In this document: positions 26,836 through 37,047 of the stretch, one piece after another
Numbering within the stretch: the first letter of the stretch is position 1
How the letters are laid out: each line of letters begins with the position of its first letter
Origin: an uncultured Candidatus Actinomarina sp.
GTDB lineage: Bacteria; Actinomycetota; Acidimicrobiia; Actinomarinales; Actinomarinaceae
Direction: 5' to 3'
Assembly: GCA_902593475.1 (NCBI GenBank)
Contig: CACJIM010000008.1
Coordinates: forward strand, 1-56,420
DNA: 56,420 nucleotides
Program-made: the position numbers and the translations under genes
The notes under the pieces: model-generated
Seen by the model: only the letters and a program-made list of their open reading frames with translations
Told to the model about the DNA's origin: nothing
Database searches by the model: none

Positions 26836-28842
26836 ATGCAAATTGAAAAAATAACTAGGCAAGGCTATTCAGCAACACTTTCAAAAGAAGTTTTGTGGGA
26901 TATTTATAAATCTATGAAAACACAAAGATTATTAGAGGATAGATTGTTAAAAATGTACAAAGGTGGACAGTTAAGTGGCGCAGTTTATCCAGGAATTGGC
27001 CAAGAAGCATGTATGGCGGGTATTGCTGCTGGTATGGATTCAAAAGATATATTTGGCGGAACACACAGAGATCTTGGTGTTCAAATTAAAAAAGGGGTAA
27101 CTCTTAGGGAAATTGCATTAAATTTCTTTGGAAAAAACGATGGTCCTTCTAAAGGACGAGATGGAAATAGTCACTTTGGTGTTGTTGATAAAGGTACTTT
27201 GATGGTTGTTTCTCCGCTCCCTGACTCAGCACCTGTAGCAGTTGGTTGGGCTTTAGCATCTCAACAAAGTGGTTCTGGAGTCGTTGCAGTTGCAAACTGT
27301 GGTGAAGGAGCTACTGCAACAGGTACTTGGCATGAAAGTGTAAATATGGCAGCTGTGCTTAATCTACCTATAGTTTTTACAGTTCAAAATAATCAGTTTG
27401 CTTACTCATCACCAAATGATACTGAATTCGGTACACCTAATGTAGCTGATCGAGCTGCTGGGTATGGAATTCCAGCAAAGATTATTGATGGAAATGACAT
27501 ATATGAAGTAATAGATGCAATTCATGATTCGTGTGAAGAAGCTAGGAATGGTAACGGACCTTCATTAATTGAATTAGTCACCTTTCGTCATTATGGTCAC
27601 GCAGGACATGATCCAGCTGAATACGTAAATGATGAAGTAAGAGATTTTTGGATGAAAAGAGATCCCATTGCAAGATTTGAGAATGCATTGTTAGAGGAAG
27701 GATTATTCACAACTGAACATTTTGTAAATTTAACAGATGAGTTAGAAACCGAAATAAAAGATACTTTAGAATGGGCAAAAAATCAAGATGATCCTGATCC
27801 AAAAAATGAGGAAGCAGATATTTTTGCATTAAGAACTACTCCAAAAATTGAAAATAGTGAAGATAATAAAAAAACAATGAACTACATTGAAGCAATTACT
27901 AACGGACTAGATGAGTTGATGGAAAATGATGAAAACGTTTTTATGATGGGTGAAGATATTGGAGTTTTTGAAGGTGCGTTTAAAGCAACAAAAGGTCTTT
28001 TTGATAAATATGGACCGTTCAGAGTTATAGATACATCAATTTCAGAGGGCGGATTTACTGGAGCAGCAGTTGGAGCAGCTTTAGCAGGTAAAAAGCCGAT
28101 AGTTGAGTTACAGTTTTATGATTTTGTATATCCAGCACTTGATCAGATAACAACCGAAGCAGCAAAATATCATTGGAAAGCTGGAAAAGCTGTCCCTATG
28201 GTTGTCAGGGGTCCAACAGGAGCAGGTACAAGGTCTGGTCCATTTCACTCAATAAGTCCTGAATCATTGTTAGCTCATCATCCTGGAATTAAGGTAGTTG
28301 CTCCATCTAATCCATATGATGCAAAAGGACTTTTGGTAGCTGCTGTGAATGATCCAAACCCAGTTATGTATTTAGAGCATAAAAAACTATATAGAAAACC
28401 TGACATAAAAATGGATGTGCCACTTGGACTATATGAAGTTGAAATTGGTAAGGGAAAAATAGTCAAAGAAGGCTCAGACGTAACAATTGTTACATGGTCA
28501 GGAATGGTTTCAGTAGCAGAACAATCTGCTCAAGAATTAGAAGAGGAAGGCATTTCCGTTGAGATTGTTGACATTAGAACAATTGTTCCACTTGATGAAG
28601 AAATTATTCTTCAATCTGTTGAAAAAACATCAAATTTGTGCATTTTACAAGAGGATGTTCCTTTCTCATCAGTGGCATCTGAAATTTCATCTATGGTAGC
28701 TGAAAAAGGTTTTTGGAACTTAGACAATCCAATTGTCAAAGTTACACCTCCAAATACTCATATTCCTTTTGCTCCTGTGCTTGAAGATGCTTTCATACCG
28801 AGTGCTGAAAAAGTCATAAAAGCTATAAAAGAATTACAATAA
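26836..28842 (+). CDS. 2-oxoacid dehydrogenase E1, fused alpha and beta subunits
   Basis: Alpha half (GGTHRDLGVQIKKG, FRHYGHAGHDPAEY) fused to beta half (VFMMGEDIGVFEGAFKATKGL); start MQIEKI. Confidence 0.93.
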   Translation: MQIEKITRQGYSATLSKEVLWDIYKSMKTQRLLEDRLLKMYKGGQLSGAVYPGIGQEACMAGIAAGMDSKDIFGGTHRDLGVQIKKGVTLREIALNFFGKNDGPSKGRDGNSHFGVVDKGTLMVVSPLPDSAPVAVGWALASQQSGSGVVAVANCGEGATATGTWHESVNMAAVLNLPIVFTVQNNQFAYSSPNDTEFGTPNVADRAAGYGIPAKIIDGNDIYEVIDAIHDSCEEARNGNGPSLIELVTFRHYGHAGHDPAEYVNDEVRDFWMKRDPIARFENALLEEGLFTTEHFVNLTDELETEIKDTLEWAKNQDDPDPKNEEADIFALRTTPKIENSEDNKKTMNYIEAITNGLDELMENDENVFMMGEDIGVFEGAFKATKGLFDKYGPFRVIDTSISEGGFTGAAVGAALAGKKPIVELQFYDFVYPALDQITTEAAKYHWKAGKAVPMVVRGPTGAGTRSGPFHSISPESLLAHHPGIKVVAPSNPYDAKGLLVAAVNDPNPVMYLEHKKLYRKPDIKMDVPLGLYEVEIGKGKIVKEGSDVTIVTWSGMVSVAEQSAQELEEEGISVEIVDIRTIVPLDEEIILQSVEKTSNLCILQEDVPFSSVASEISSMVAEKGFWNLDNPIVKVTPPNTHIPFAPVLEDAFIPSAEKVIKAIKELQ

Positions 28843-28846
28843 AACC

Positions 28847-30121
28847 ATGAGTCAAATTGTAACTATGCCCCAGTTGGGTGAAACGGTAACTGAAGGAACA
28901 ATACTTCGCTGGCTAGTTCAAGTTGGTGATGAGGTAAAAGAAGATGATCCTATTCTAGAAATATCAACTGATAAAGTTGATACTGAAGTCCCATCTCCAT
29001 TTACTGGTCAGGTCACATCTCTTCTAGTTGAAGAAGGTGAGACTGTTGAAGTTGGAGCATCTCTATTGGAACTTGATGGAGATTCAAGTGGTAGCTCTGT
29101 CAGTGAAAAAACATCGGACGAAGTAGAAACTGTCAGCGAGCCAGTCAAGGAAGTTGTTGAAGTGGAAGTTGAAGAAGTCAAATCTTCTCCAGTTGTTAAA
29201 AGTACTAATTTAAAGTTATCACCTGTTGTTAGAAAATTAGCAACTGAAAACAATGTAGATCTTGAGCAAGTTACCGGTACTGGATCAGGTGGAAGGATTA
29301 CAAGGAAAGATATTGAGAGTTTTATAACTTCTGAAAGTCAGACTGTTCAAAAACCAAAAGAAGCACCAAGCCAACAAAAAGAGAAGCAAGTACAATCAGC
29401 CGAACCTTCAAGTGGTGAAATTTCTAGATTAAGAAGAAGAATTGCTGAGAATATGGTTATGTCAAAACAGACTTCTGCTCATGTAATGACTTCTGTCGAA
29501 GTTGACTATGAAAATGTTGAAATACTAAGAAGCAAGCACAAAAAATCATTTAAAGAAGAGAATGGTTTTTCTTTAACTTATCTACCTTTTATATCTCTAG
29601 CTACAATATATGCTTTAAGAGAGTATCCCGTTGTAAATAGTTCATTCGATCTTGATAAAAATATCCACAGTTTTCACAGCAATATTAATTTAGGTATAGC
29701 TGTTGACCTCAATCAAGAGGGCTTATTAGTCGGAACTCTTCGTGAAGCAGATTCATTTAGCTTGAAAGGTTTAGCAAGAAAAATATCAGATACATCATCA
29801 AAGCTAAGAGAAGGATCTTATGATTTGCATGATGTTTCTGGAAGTACATTTACCATCTCTAACAATGGTTCATTCAATTCATTCTTAACTTCTCCAATAA
29901 TTAATCAGCCAAACGTAGCAATATTGTCTACTGAGTCAGTTAAAAAAAGACCAGTAGTTATTGAAGCACAGGATGGCACTGATTCTATAGCTATTAGGCA
30001 TACTGGAATGTTAAGTTTGACATGGGATCACAGAGCTTTTGACGGTTCAGTTGCATTATTGTTCTTAAATTCTATAAGAGAAAAATTAGAAAACTCTGAC
30101 TGGTCACAGGAATTAAACTAG
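28847..30121 (+). CDS. 2-oxoacid dehydrogenase E2 (dihydrolipoamide acyltransferase)
   Basis: Lipoyl domain EISTDKVDTEVPSPFTG; PSBD SPVVRKLATENNVDLEQVTGTGSGGRITRKDI; C-terminal LSLTWDHRAFDG. Confidence 0.95.
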   Translation: MSQIVTMPQLGETVTEGTILRWLVQVGDEVKEDDPILEISTDKVDTEVPSPFTGQVTSLLVEEGETVEVGASLLELDGDSSGSSVSEKTSDEVETVSEPVKEVVEVEVEEVKSSPVVKSTNLKLSPVVRKLATENNVDLEQVTGTGSGGRITRKDIESFITSESQTVQKPKEAPSQQKEKQVQSAEPSSGEISRLRRRIAENMVMSKQTSAHVMTSVEVDYENVEILRSKHKKSFKEENGFSLTYLPFISLATIYALREYPVVNSSFDLDKNIHSFHSNINLGIAVDLNQEGLLVGTLREADSFSLKGLARKISDTSSKLREGSYDLHDVSGSTFTISNNGSFNSFLTSPIINQPNVAILSTESVKKRPVVIEAQDGTDSIAIRHTGMLSLTWDHRAFDGSVALLFLNSIREKLENSDWSQELN

Positions 30122-30122
30122 T

Positions 30123-31751
30123 TTGAGAAAATTAAATATAAGGTGGCTTGGTAAACTTCCATATTCTGAAGCTTATGATTTACAACTAGGTTTACACAAA
30201 TCTGTATCAAACAACTTAGAAAATGACGACTACCTTTTATTACTTGAACATGACAATGTAATCACATCTGGAAGAACATCAAACGAAGGCAATTTACTTG
30301 TTTCACTAGATTATTTAGAAGAAATGAAAATAGAATATTTCGAGACGGACAGAGGTGGAGATATTACTTTTCACGGAGAAGGTCAATTGATTGGATATCC
30401 AATTATCAGACTTGAAGATCCAAAAAAAGTTGTTCCATTTGTGAGATTGATTGAGAACACTTTAATCGATTCTCTAAAAGAATTATCTATAGATTCATTT
30501 ACTAAAGAAGATGACACCGGGGTTTGGACTGAAAAAGGAAAGATTGCTTCAATAGGGGTAAAAGTTAGTAAGTGGACAACGTATCATGGTTTTTCATTAA
30601 ATATTTTTGATAAATTAGAAGGGTTCCAGCTCATAAATCCTTGTGGAAATGAGTTAGAAAATATTACCGCAATTCAAAACTATAATAATGAAGTTTCTTT
30701 TGAGGAAGTTTCACATATAGTGTCTAAAAATTTCTCAAAGTTATTTAAATATAAAGAAATTGACGAGCAATTTTCACAATTTACACCTAAACAACTTAAA
30801 TCAAAAAAAGAATTCAACATTGACAAAATGGTTGCTGAGGGAGTTTTTAAACCGGCAAGTAAAGGAATTCCAATAACTATTAAAGGAGTTTTACAGAATG
30901 AGCCTAAAAGACCTGAATGGATGAAGGTTAAAGCTAATTTAGGTAATGATTACAGATCTTTAAAAAACCTAATAAATGAAAAAAAGCTAAATACAGTTTG
31001 TGAAGAGGCTTCATGTCCTAATATATATGAATGTTGGTCTATGGGAACTGCAACATTTATGATTATGGGTGATGTTTGTACTAGGGCTTGTGGGTTTTGT
31101 GATGTAAAAACTGGAAAGCCTGGAAGTTTAGATTGGGAAGAACCAAAAAGAGTAGCCGAAAGTGTTAATACTATGGGACTTTCACATGCTGTAATCACTT
31201 CAGTTAATAGAGATGATTTAAACGATGGTGGTTCTTTATTTTTTGCAGAAACAATAAGAGAAGTCAAAAAATTTAATAATGGTTGTGATGTAGAAGTTTT
31301 GATACCAGATTTTAAAGGTGATAGAGCAGCAATTAACAATATAATTGAAGCCTCACCAGAAGTAATCAATCATAATCTTGAAACAGTACCAAGGCTGCAA
31401 AGAGAGATACGAACATCTGCATCTTATGGAAGATCCTTATCTTTATTGCATTATGTAAAATCTCAGGGGTTTGAAGGAAAAACAAAAACAGGTTTAATTG
31501 TTGGTATGGGGGAGAGTAAGGAAGAAGTAATATCTGTATTAAAAGATATTTCAAAACTAGATGTTGATATTGTGACTATTGGGCAGTATTTGCGTCCTAC
31601 TGCAAAACATCGCCCAATAGATAGATACGCACCTGAAGAAGAATTTGAACATTATAAACTTATAGGAGAGTCTTTTGGAATACCGCATGTGGAGGCTGGT
31701 CCTTTAGTTAGATCTTCTTACCACGCAAAAGATTCCTTTGCGTCTGTATAG
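30123..31751 (+). CDS. LipB-LipA fusion: octanoyltransferase + lipoyl synthase
   Basis: N-term LipB (DRGGDITFHGEGQLIGYPI, GKIASIGVKVSKWTTYHGFSLNI, INPCG) then LipA (CEEASCPNIYECW, CTRACGFCDV, VRSSYHA) in one 542-aa ORF. Confidence 0.95.
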   Translation: MRKLNIRWLGKLPYSEAYDLQLGLHKSVSNNLENDDYLLLLEHDNVITSGRTSNEGNLLVSLDYLEEMKIEYFETDRGGDITFHGEGQLIGYPIIRLEDPKKVVPFVRLIENTLIDSLKELSIDSFTKEDDTGVWTEKGKIASIGVKVSKWTTYHGFSLNIFDKLEGFQLINPCGNELENITAIQNYNNEVSFEEVSHIVSKNFSKLFKYKEIDEQFSQFTPKQLKSKKEFNIDKMVAEGVFKPASKGIPITIKGVLQNEPKRPEWMKVKANLGNDYRSLKNLINEKKLNTVCEEASCPNIYECWSMGTATFMIMGDVCTRACGFCDVKTGKPGSLDWEEPKRVAESVNTMGLSHAVITSVNRDDLNDGGSLFFAETIREVKKFNNGCDVEVLIPDFKGDRAAINNIIEASPEVINHNLETVPRLQREIRTSASYGRSLSLLHYVKSQGFEGKTKTGLIVGMGESKEEVISVLKDISKLDVDIVTIGQYLRPTAKHRPIDRYAPEEEFEHYKLIGESFGIPHVEAGPLVRSSYHAKDSFASV

Positions 31752-31758
31752 ATTCTTA

Positions 31759-31764
31759 TATACT
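31759..31764 (+). promoter_or_regulatory. -10 box TATACT, leaderless spacing to tkt
   Basis: -13 to -8 from ATG 31772. Confidence 0.65.
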
Positions 31765-31771
31765 TAAAGCA

Positions 31772-33685
31772 ATGTTTGATAAAGTAACAAAGTCTATTCG
31801 AGTAATATCTGCAGCTGCTGTTGAAAAAGCAAATTCTGGACATCCAGGAATGCCTATGGGTATGGCGGAAGTAGGTACAGTTTTATTTAAAAATGTTTTA
31901 AAAGTTTCAAATAAACAACCTGATTGGATCAATAGGGACAGATTTGTTTTAAGTGCTGGCCATGGTTCGATGTTGCTTTATAGCTTGCTTCATTTCAATA
32001 ATTTTGATATTTCTATAGACGATATTAAGCAATTTAGACAACTTGATTCAAAAACAGCTGGACATCCAGAAGTTGACACTTCATTAGGTATTGATATAAC
32101 TACAGGGCCCCTTGGACAAGGATTTGCTACAGGAGTTGGACTTGCTTTGGCAGAGTCCTATTTGTCGGAAGTTTTAGGTAAAGACATTATTGATCATTAT
32201 GTATACGGAATAGTCTCAGACGGAGATTTGATGGAAGGAATTTCATTTGAAGCTGCAGAATTGGCAGGTGTATGGAAATTAGGAAAACTGATTTATATAT
32301 TTGATGACAACAATATTTCTATAGATGGCAATGTTGATAAAGTATCCATTACGGATCAAAAGAAGAAATTCGAATCTTTTGGATGGCAAGTTTTAGAAGT
32401 TGATGGGCATAACGAAATTGAAATTAAAAATGCTATAGATTTATCAAAAAAAGAAACAAACAAACCTTCCTTAATTATTGCAAAAAGCACAATCGGAAAA
32501 TTTGCACCAAATAAACAAAATACCAGTTCTATACACGGTGCTCCTCTAGGAAATGAAGAAATGGAATTATTTTTTGATGAAATTGGTTGGGAAGGAGACC
32601 CTTTTGATCACAGTGATGATATCTATAATTATTTTGCAGAAAAGAGGCTTGAGGATGACAAATCTTTTGAAAAATGGAAATCAAACTTAGATAATAAATT
32701 AAAAAATGATGGCTCATTTAAAAAATTATGGGAGCAATTTGAAAAAAATGAGTTAAGTTTTCCAAAAAGTTTTGAAATTCAAGAAGCAGCTACACGTGTT
32801 ACTGGCGGTAATTATATGAAGTTAATTGGCTTAGAAAATAAATTTGTTTTAGGCGGGTCAGCTGATCTCGCAGCATCAACTAAACAAATTATTAGTGAAG
32901 AATCATATACAAGCGAAAATAAACGTGGACAAAATATAGAGTTTGGAATTAGAGAACACAGTATGGCGGCAGTAGTTAATGGAATAAGTCTTCACAGTAA
33001 TTTATTTTCTTTTGGTTCAACTTTTTTAGTTTTTTCAGACTACATGCGTCCAAGTATCAGGCTAGCTTCATTGATGAATTTAAATTCTGCATATATTTTT
33101 ACCCATGATTCAATATATCTTGGAGAAGATGGCCCAACACATCAGCCAGTAGAACACCTTATGTCTTTGAGGCTAATTCCTGGACTAGATGTTATTAGGC
33201 CTTCTAATAGTGTTGAAATAATTCATGCATATAAGTATTTATTTTCTAATACAAAAAATCCTAAAGCCCTATCGCTGACAAGACAAAATTTAAAATTTTT
33301 AGATTACGATGTCGATTATTCAGATTTTATAAATGGTGGTTTTATAATTTCCAAAGGTGAAGATTTAACTATTTTTGCATCAGGCTCCGAAGTTAATTTA
33401 GCATTAGAAATAAAAGAAACGCTTAAAGAATTTTCAGTTCAAGTTGTAAGCGTTCCAATACTAAATAAATTAACTCCTGCAGTATCTGAGTCATTAAATA
33501 ACAATAAATTCACCTTTACTCTTGAGTTAGGTAAAGCTACTGGATGGTTAGATTATATTGGTGATATAACCGAATCCTTTAGCGTTCAGATATTTGGCAA
33601 ATCTGCACCAGAAAAAGATTTAGCAGAGTTTTTTAAGGTTAATGCTGAATCTATTGGGGAAAAAATAAGAACCTATCTTGGCTAA
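31772..33685 (+). CDS. tkt: transketolase
   Basis: ANSGHPGMPMG; GPLGQGFATGVGLA; VSDGDLMEGISFEA. Confidence 0.95.
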   Translation: MFDKVTKSIRVISAAAVEKANSGHPGMPMGMAEVGTVLFKNVLKVSNKQPDWINRDRFVLSAGHGSMLLYSLLHFNNFDISIDDIKQFRQLDSKTAGHPEVDTSLGIDITTGPLGQGFATGVGLALAESYLSEVLGKDIIDHYVYGIVSDGDLMEGISFEAAELAGVWKLGKLIYIFDDNNISIDGNVDKVSITDQKKKFESFGWQVLEVDGHNEIEIKNAIDLSKKETNKPSLIIAKSTIGKFAPNKQNTSSIHGAPLGNEEMELFFDEIGWEGDPFDHSDDIYNYFAEKRLEDDKSFEKWKSNLDNKLKNDGSFKKLWEQFEKNELSFPKSFEIQEAATRVTGGNYMKLIGLENKFVLGGSADLAASTKQIISEESYTSENKRGQNIEFGIREHSMAAVVNGISLHSNLFSFGSTFLVFSDYMRPSIRLASLMNLNSAYIFTHDSIYLGEDGPTHQPVEHLMSLRLIPGLDVIRPSNSVEIIHAYKYLFSNTKNPKALSLTRQNLKFLDYDVDYSDFINGGFIISKGEDLTIFASGSEVNLALEIKETLKEFSVQVVSVPILNKLTPAVSESLNNNKFTFTLELGKATGWLDYIGDITESFSVQIFGKSAPEKDLAEFFKVNAESIGEKIRTYLG

Positions 33686-36645
33686 CAGCCTGTATAAGAT
33701 TTCATTTCTGATTTAGTTCTTGTCCCAGCGACTCCATCAGGAATTAATCCAACTTTTCTTTGGAAAGCTTTAATTGCCTCTCTGGTATAGGATCCCATTT
33801 GTCCATCAATAATTCCTGGGTTAAAGCCGTTATTTGCTAAATAGGTTTGAATATCTTCAATAGAGTCAAGTTTTGCAGACCTATTATCTCGTGCTATGCA
33901 AGAATTTTCACTTTTACAACCTGTGTAAGCTCTCATTGCAGCTTTGGTTTTATTTCCAGCTATTCCATCTGCTAAAAGTCCATTTTCTTTTTGGAAGGAA
34001 ATAATTGCGTTTTTAGTTTTTGGACCAGATTGACCATCAATTGGTCCAGGATTAAACCCATTGTTAGAAAGAAATTGCTGGATGTCTAAAGTCGAATTGA
34101 TAACTAGAGACCTATTGTCTTGGGGTATACACGCATCATTACCTGCATTAGGATTGGAGACAGCTGTTGATGATGCTTCAGTTACTTCACCGCCATTTGC
34201 TGACCAGCCTGCCTGGAATGGATTAGCCTCAAAAACTGATGTAGGAACGAGTGACTTCTCAACTAATTTATTTACAATATATGAAACTTCTCCGATAGTT
34301 ATTTTTCGACTCGGACAGAATTTTTCGCTTAAGTCACTACATGCTGGTATTACATCATTTGCTGCAAGTACGTTTATTTCATTTGTCCATTTACTTGCAC
34401 CTTCATCAGAATACTTATCAATTGCGCCGCTAAGATTTTCAGTCGTTCCAGCTTTTATGGACTTAACAAGCAAACAAGCAAGTTCATCTCTGGAAACAGT
34501 TTCAGATGGTTGAATCTGAAATGGGCTACCAAAACAAACTTGCATTCCATAATAAGGCAAAGCATTTGTTGCTTGTTGGTAAATACTTTGATCATCATCA
34601 CTATATGCATTTGGTGCATCGAGAGGGACCCCACCAACGACAGTTACAACCGCAGCAGCTTCTTCTCTTGAAATTGTTTTTGCTTGACAGGCGCTGGAGG
34701 TTTCACTACAAACATTCAAAAGGCCTGCTTTTGATAGGTAGTTCAGACCACTTGAAGAAGTTGCATATTGTGGAGCATCACCTGTTGAGCTTGATGAACT
34801 TTCAACAGCAGTTGTTGTAGTACTATTTGCAGTAATTGGTCCAATACTTAAATTCGAAATATCTGACTGACTTGAAGTTTTGAAATAATGAGAAGTGAAT
34901 CCTAATTGGGATTTAATATTTCTACCGGACTTGGTTACAGTTTTAGCTGAGCCATTTTTAAAACCTTTCATTGTGACCTGTAAAGCAGCGCCAGACTCAG
35001 AAACAGAAGATACATAAATATCTGTGATTGCATCAAAGCACGGAGTGTCTCCACAAAGGATATTTTTGGATAGCTGATAAGAGCTGAAGTCGTATGACCA
35101 TGCAGCTTTAGGGTTTCCAACTCTGTTGTCCACTGACCATGGGTCATCGACTGTTTTTAAATATGGCCAGGGGGTAGCTGAGCCAAATCCGACTACATTA
35201 TCATTTGTTTTTCCACCAGTTGATGATGAATAAAATGCTTGAACAACAGTACTTTGAGTATATCCACCGTCATATGTAATAACTTTTCCTGAGGTATTGT
35301 TAACTGCTTGCACCCAGTTAGGTCCAGCAATTTCCTTTAGATACCCATAGTAATATTGACTAGACGCTGTTGAGCCTATATGGCACCAACAATAACTTTT
35401 TCTTGAGCTCGATAATCCAGCATCAGTATCAGTTTTTTCTGAGGGAATGTTTTGCTTTAAATACTGGAAGACAGCATAACTTCTACCAACTAAAGCTTGC
35501 GCTTCAAGCGCTTTAACATTCCAATGAGATGGCATTTCAGCTAGGCCATATAAATACTTTTCAATATTTACAGCTAGTGACACATGAAAACCATTTGATA
35601 CATTTTTGTTTCTTAACTTTAAAATTCCATGTTTATGTTCTCTCGGACCAACTCTAATTCGTCCACCGTCAGACCAACTAATTCCAATATTGCATGATGC
35701 TGTAACTTTTGACAGTAAGGGATGTCCAGTCAAGTAGCAATTTCCATTTGAATAAATTACATTTATAGTTGCTCCACCTGCTATTTTCAATGGACCAAAA
35801 TCTGATTCACATGGCCCATCAGAAGTTGCATCCGATTTAATCTTATTTAAAGTTTCATCATTTATAGTTCCTGATTGCCCTATACCCACAGAAGCTTGAT
35901 AATTTTTAAGAGCATTTGCAGTCCTGTCACCAAATGCACCATCTACTGTACCTGGGTCAAAACCTCTTGATGATAGAAATGCTTGGACTCCTGCTACTTG
36001 CGGTAGATTCTCTTGACATATGAATAAGGTTGGAGGACTTGAAGAAGGAAGAGTAGTTAAGTTTATAGATTTAGCATTTCGAGCTAGTCCAACCCATAAT
36101 GCATTATTATTTGTTGATATATCTGGTGAAGATAAGGAAATTTCTGATAGCTGTTTTACAGAAGTACCCTGAAAATAGTAACTTACAACTTCATTAGAGC
36201 TACACGAACTTGTGTTGGAACAAAAACTAGCTCCCAACTCAGTCAACCCTTTTGTTCCATACTGACTTAGCCCAACTCCGTGACCCCAACCACTTCCTTG
36301 GAATGTAAATGAGACAGAACTGTAGCTTCTCATGGCTTGCTTAGTTGCAGGCCCAACTATACCATCTGCTGAAAGGCCAACAGTTTTTTGAAAGCTTTTG
36401 ATTGCTTGGTCAGTTCTTGAACCTGCAAGTCCATCAATTGGACCAGGATTAAAGCCATTACAACTGAGAAATGTTTGAATATCTTTTAAATTATTTAGAG
36501 GAGATACTGCATTATCTGCACAATTTAAAGTAATACTGTTTGGCACTTTATGTGCAAATGCAGGCTCTTTTTGTAAATTAATAAGAAAAGTAGTTGCAAA
36601 AAATGCAATAAGAAAGAATGTAGTTTTCTTAAGACCCTGTTTCAT
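33682..36645 (-). CDS. secreted SpoIID/LytB-domain protein with four PG_binding_1 repeats and SLH-like segment
   Basis: Signal peptide; GSGWGHGVGLSQYGTKGL; YLYGLAEMPSHWNVKALEAQALVGRSYA; four GFxPGxxDGxxGxxTxxAIxxFQ repeats. Confidence 0.88.
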   Translation of the reverse strand: MKQGLKKTTFFLIAFFATTFLINLQKEPAFAHKVPNSITLNCADNAVSPLNNLKDIQTFLSCNGFNPGPIDGLAGSRTDQAIKSFQKTVGLSADGIVGPATKQAMRSYSSVSFTFQGSGWGHGVGLSQYGTKGLTELGASFCSNTSSCSSNEVVSYYFQGTSVKQLSEISLSSPDISTNNNALWVGLARNAKSINLTTLPSSSPPTLFICQENLPQVAGVQAFLSSRGFDPGTVDGAFGDRTANALKNYQASVGIGQSGTINDETLNKIKSDATSDGPCESDFGPLKIAGGATINVIYSNGNCYLTGHPLLSKVTASCNIGISWSDGGRIRVGPREHKHGILKLRNKNVSNGFHVSLAVNIEKYLYGLAEMPSHWNVKALEAQALVGRSYAVFQYLKQNIPSEKTDTDAGLSSSRKSYCWCHIGSTASSQYYYGYLKEIAGPNWVQAVNNTSGKVITYDGGYTQSTVVQAFYSSSTGGKTNDNVVGFGSATPWPYLKTVDDPWSVDNRVGNPKAAWSYDFSSYQLSKNILCGDTPCFDAITDIYVSSVSESGAALQVTMKGFKNGSAKTVTKSGRNIKSQLGFTSHYFKTSSQSDISNLSIGPITANSTTTTAVESSSSSTGDAPQYATSSSGLNYLSKAGLLNVCSETSSACQAKTISREEAAAVVTVVGGVPLDAPNAYSDDDQSIYQQATNALPYYGMQVCFGSPFQIQPSETVSRDELACLLVKSIKAGTTENLSGAIDKYSDEGASKWTNEINVLAANDVIPACSDLSEKFCPSRKITIGEVSYIVNKLVEKSLVPTSVFEANPFQAGWSANGGEVTEASSTAVSNPNAGNDACIPQDNRSLVINSTLDIQQFLSNNGFNPGPIDGQSGPKTKNAIISFQKENGLLADGIAGNKTKAAMRAYTGCKSENSCIARDNRSAKLDSIEDIQTYLANNGFNPGIIDGQMGSYTREAIKAFQRKVGLIPDGVAGTRTKSEMKSYTGC

Positions 36646-36651
36646 TATTTC

Positions 36652-36657
36652 ATTTTA
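36652..36657 (-). promoter_or_regulatory. -10 box TAAAAT, leaderless spacing to SpoIID-domain gene
   Basis: -12 to -7 from ATG 36645. Confidence 0.6.
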
Positions 36658-36675
36658 GGGTACAATGTGTATTTT

Positions 36676-37047
36676 TCATAGTTCATGACTTTTTTTCCAC
36701 TTATTAAACAATTCTAATGAAATTAAATAACCTAGATAAGTGAAATGCGAGAGATATGTAATAGGAAACAATAGACCTTTGTAATCTGTGAGTATATTAG
36801 GAGGTATAAAAAAAATCGTCATAAAAAGGTAAATTCCTATTATTTTATATTTTTTGAGTGCTTCTAAGGAAATGGTAAACATCAGAAAATATGAAATAAA
36901 TGAGAAAACTAATACTGGAGAAAATAATTGTGATGATTCTTTAGAAATAATTCTTATTGAAAACATGAGTAGAATTGAAAACGTTAAAGCTTGACTACCA
37001 TTATTTTTTATTATATTTTTAAACACTTCTATTATTGTAAATAACAT
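36676..37047 (-). CDS. hypothetical membrane protein
   Basis: Hydrophobic multi-TM ORF; in-frame ATG at 37047 (track start TTG 37053). Confidence 0.55.
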   Translation of the reverse strand: MLFTIIEVFKNIIKNNGSQALTFSILLMFSIRIISKESSQLFSPVLVFSFISYFLMFTISLEALKKYKIIGIYLFMTIFFIPPNILTDYKGLLFPITYLSHFTYLGYLISLELFNKWKKSHEL

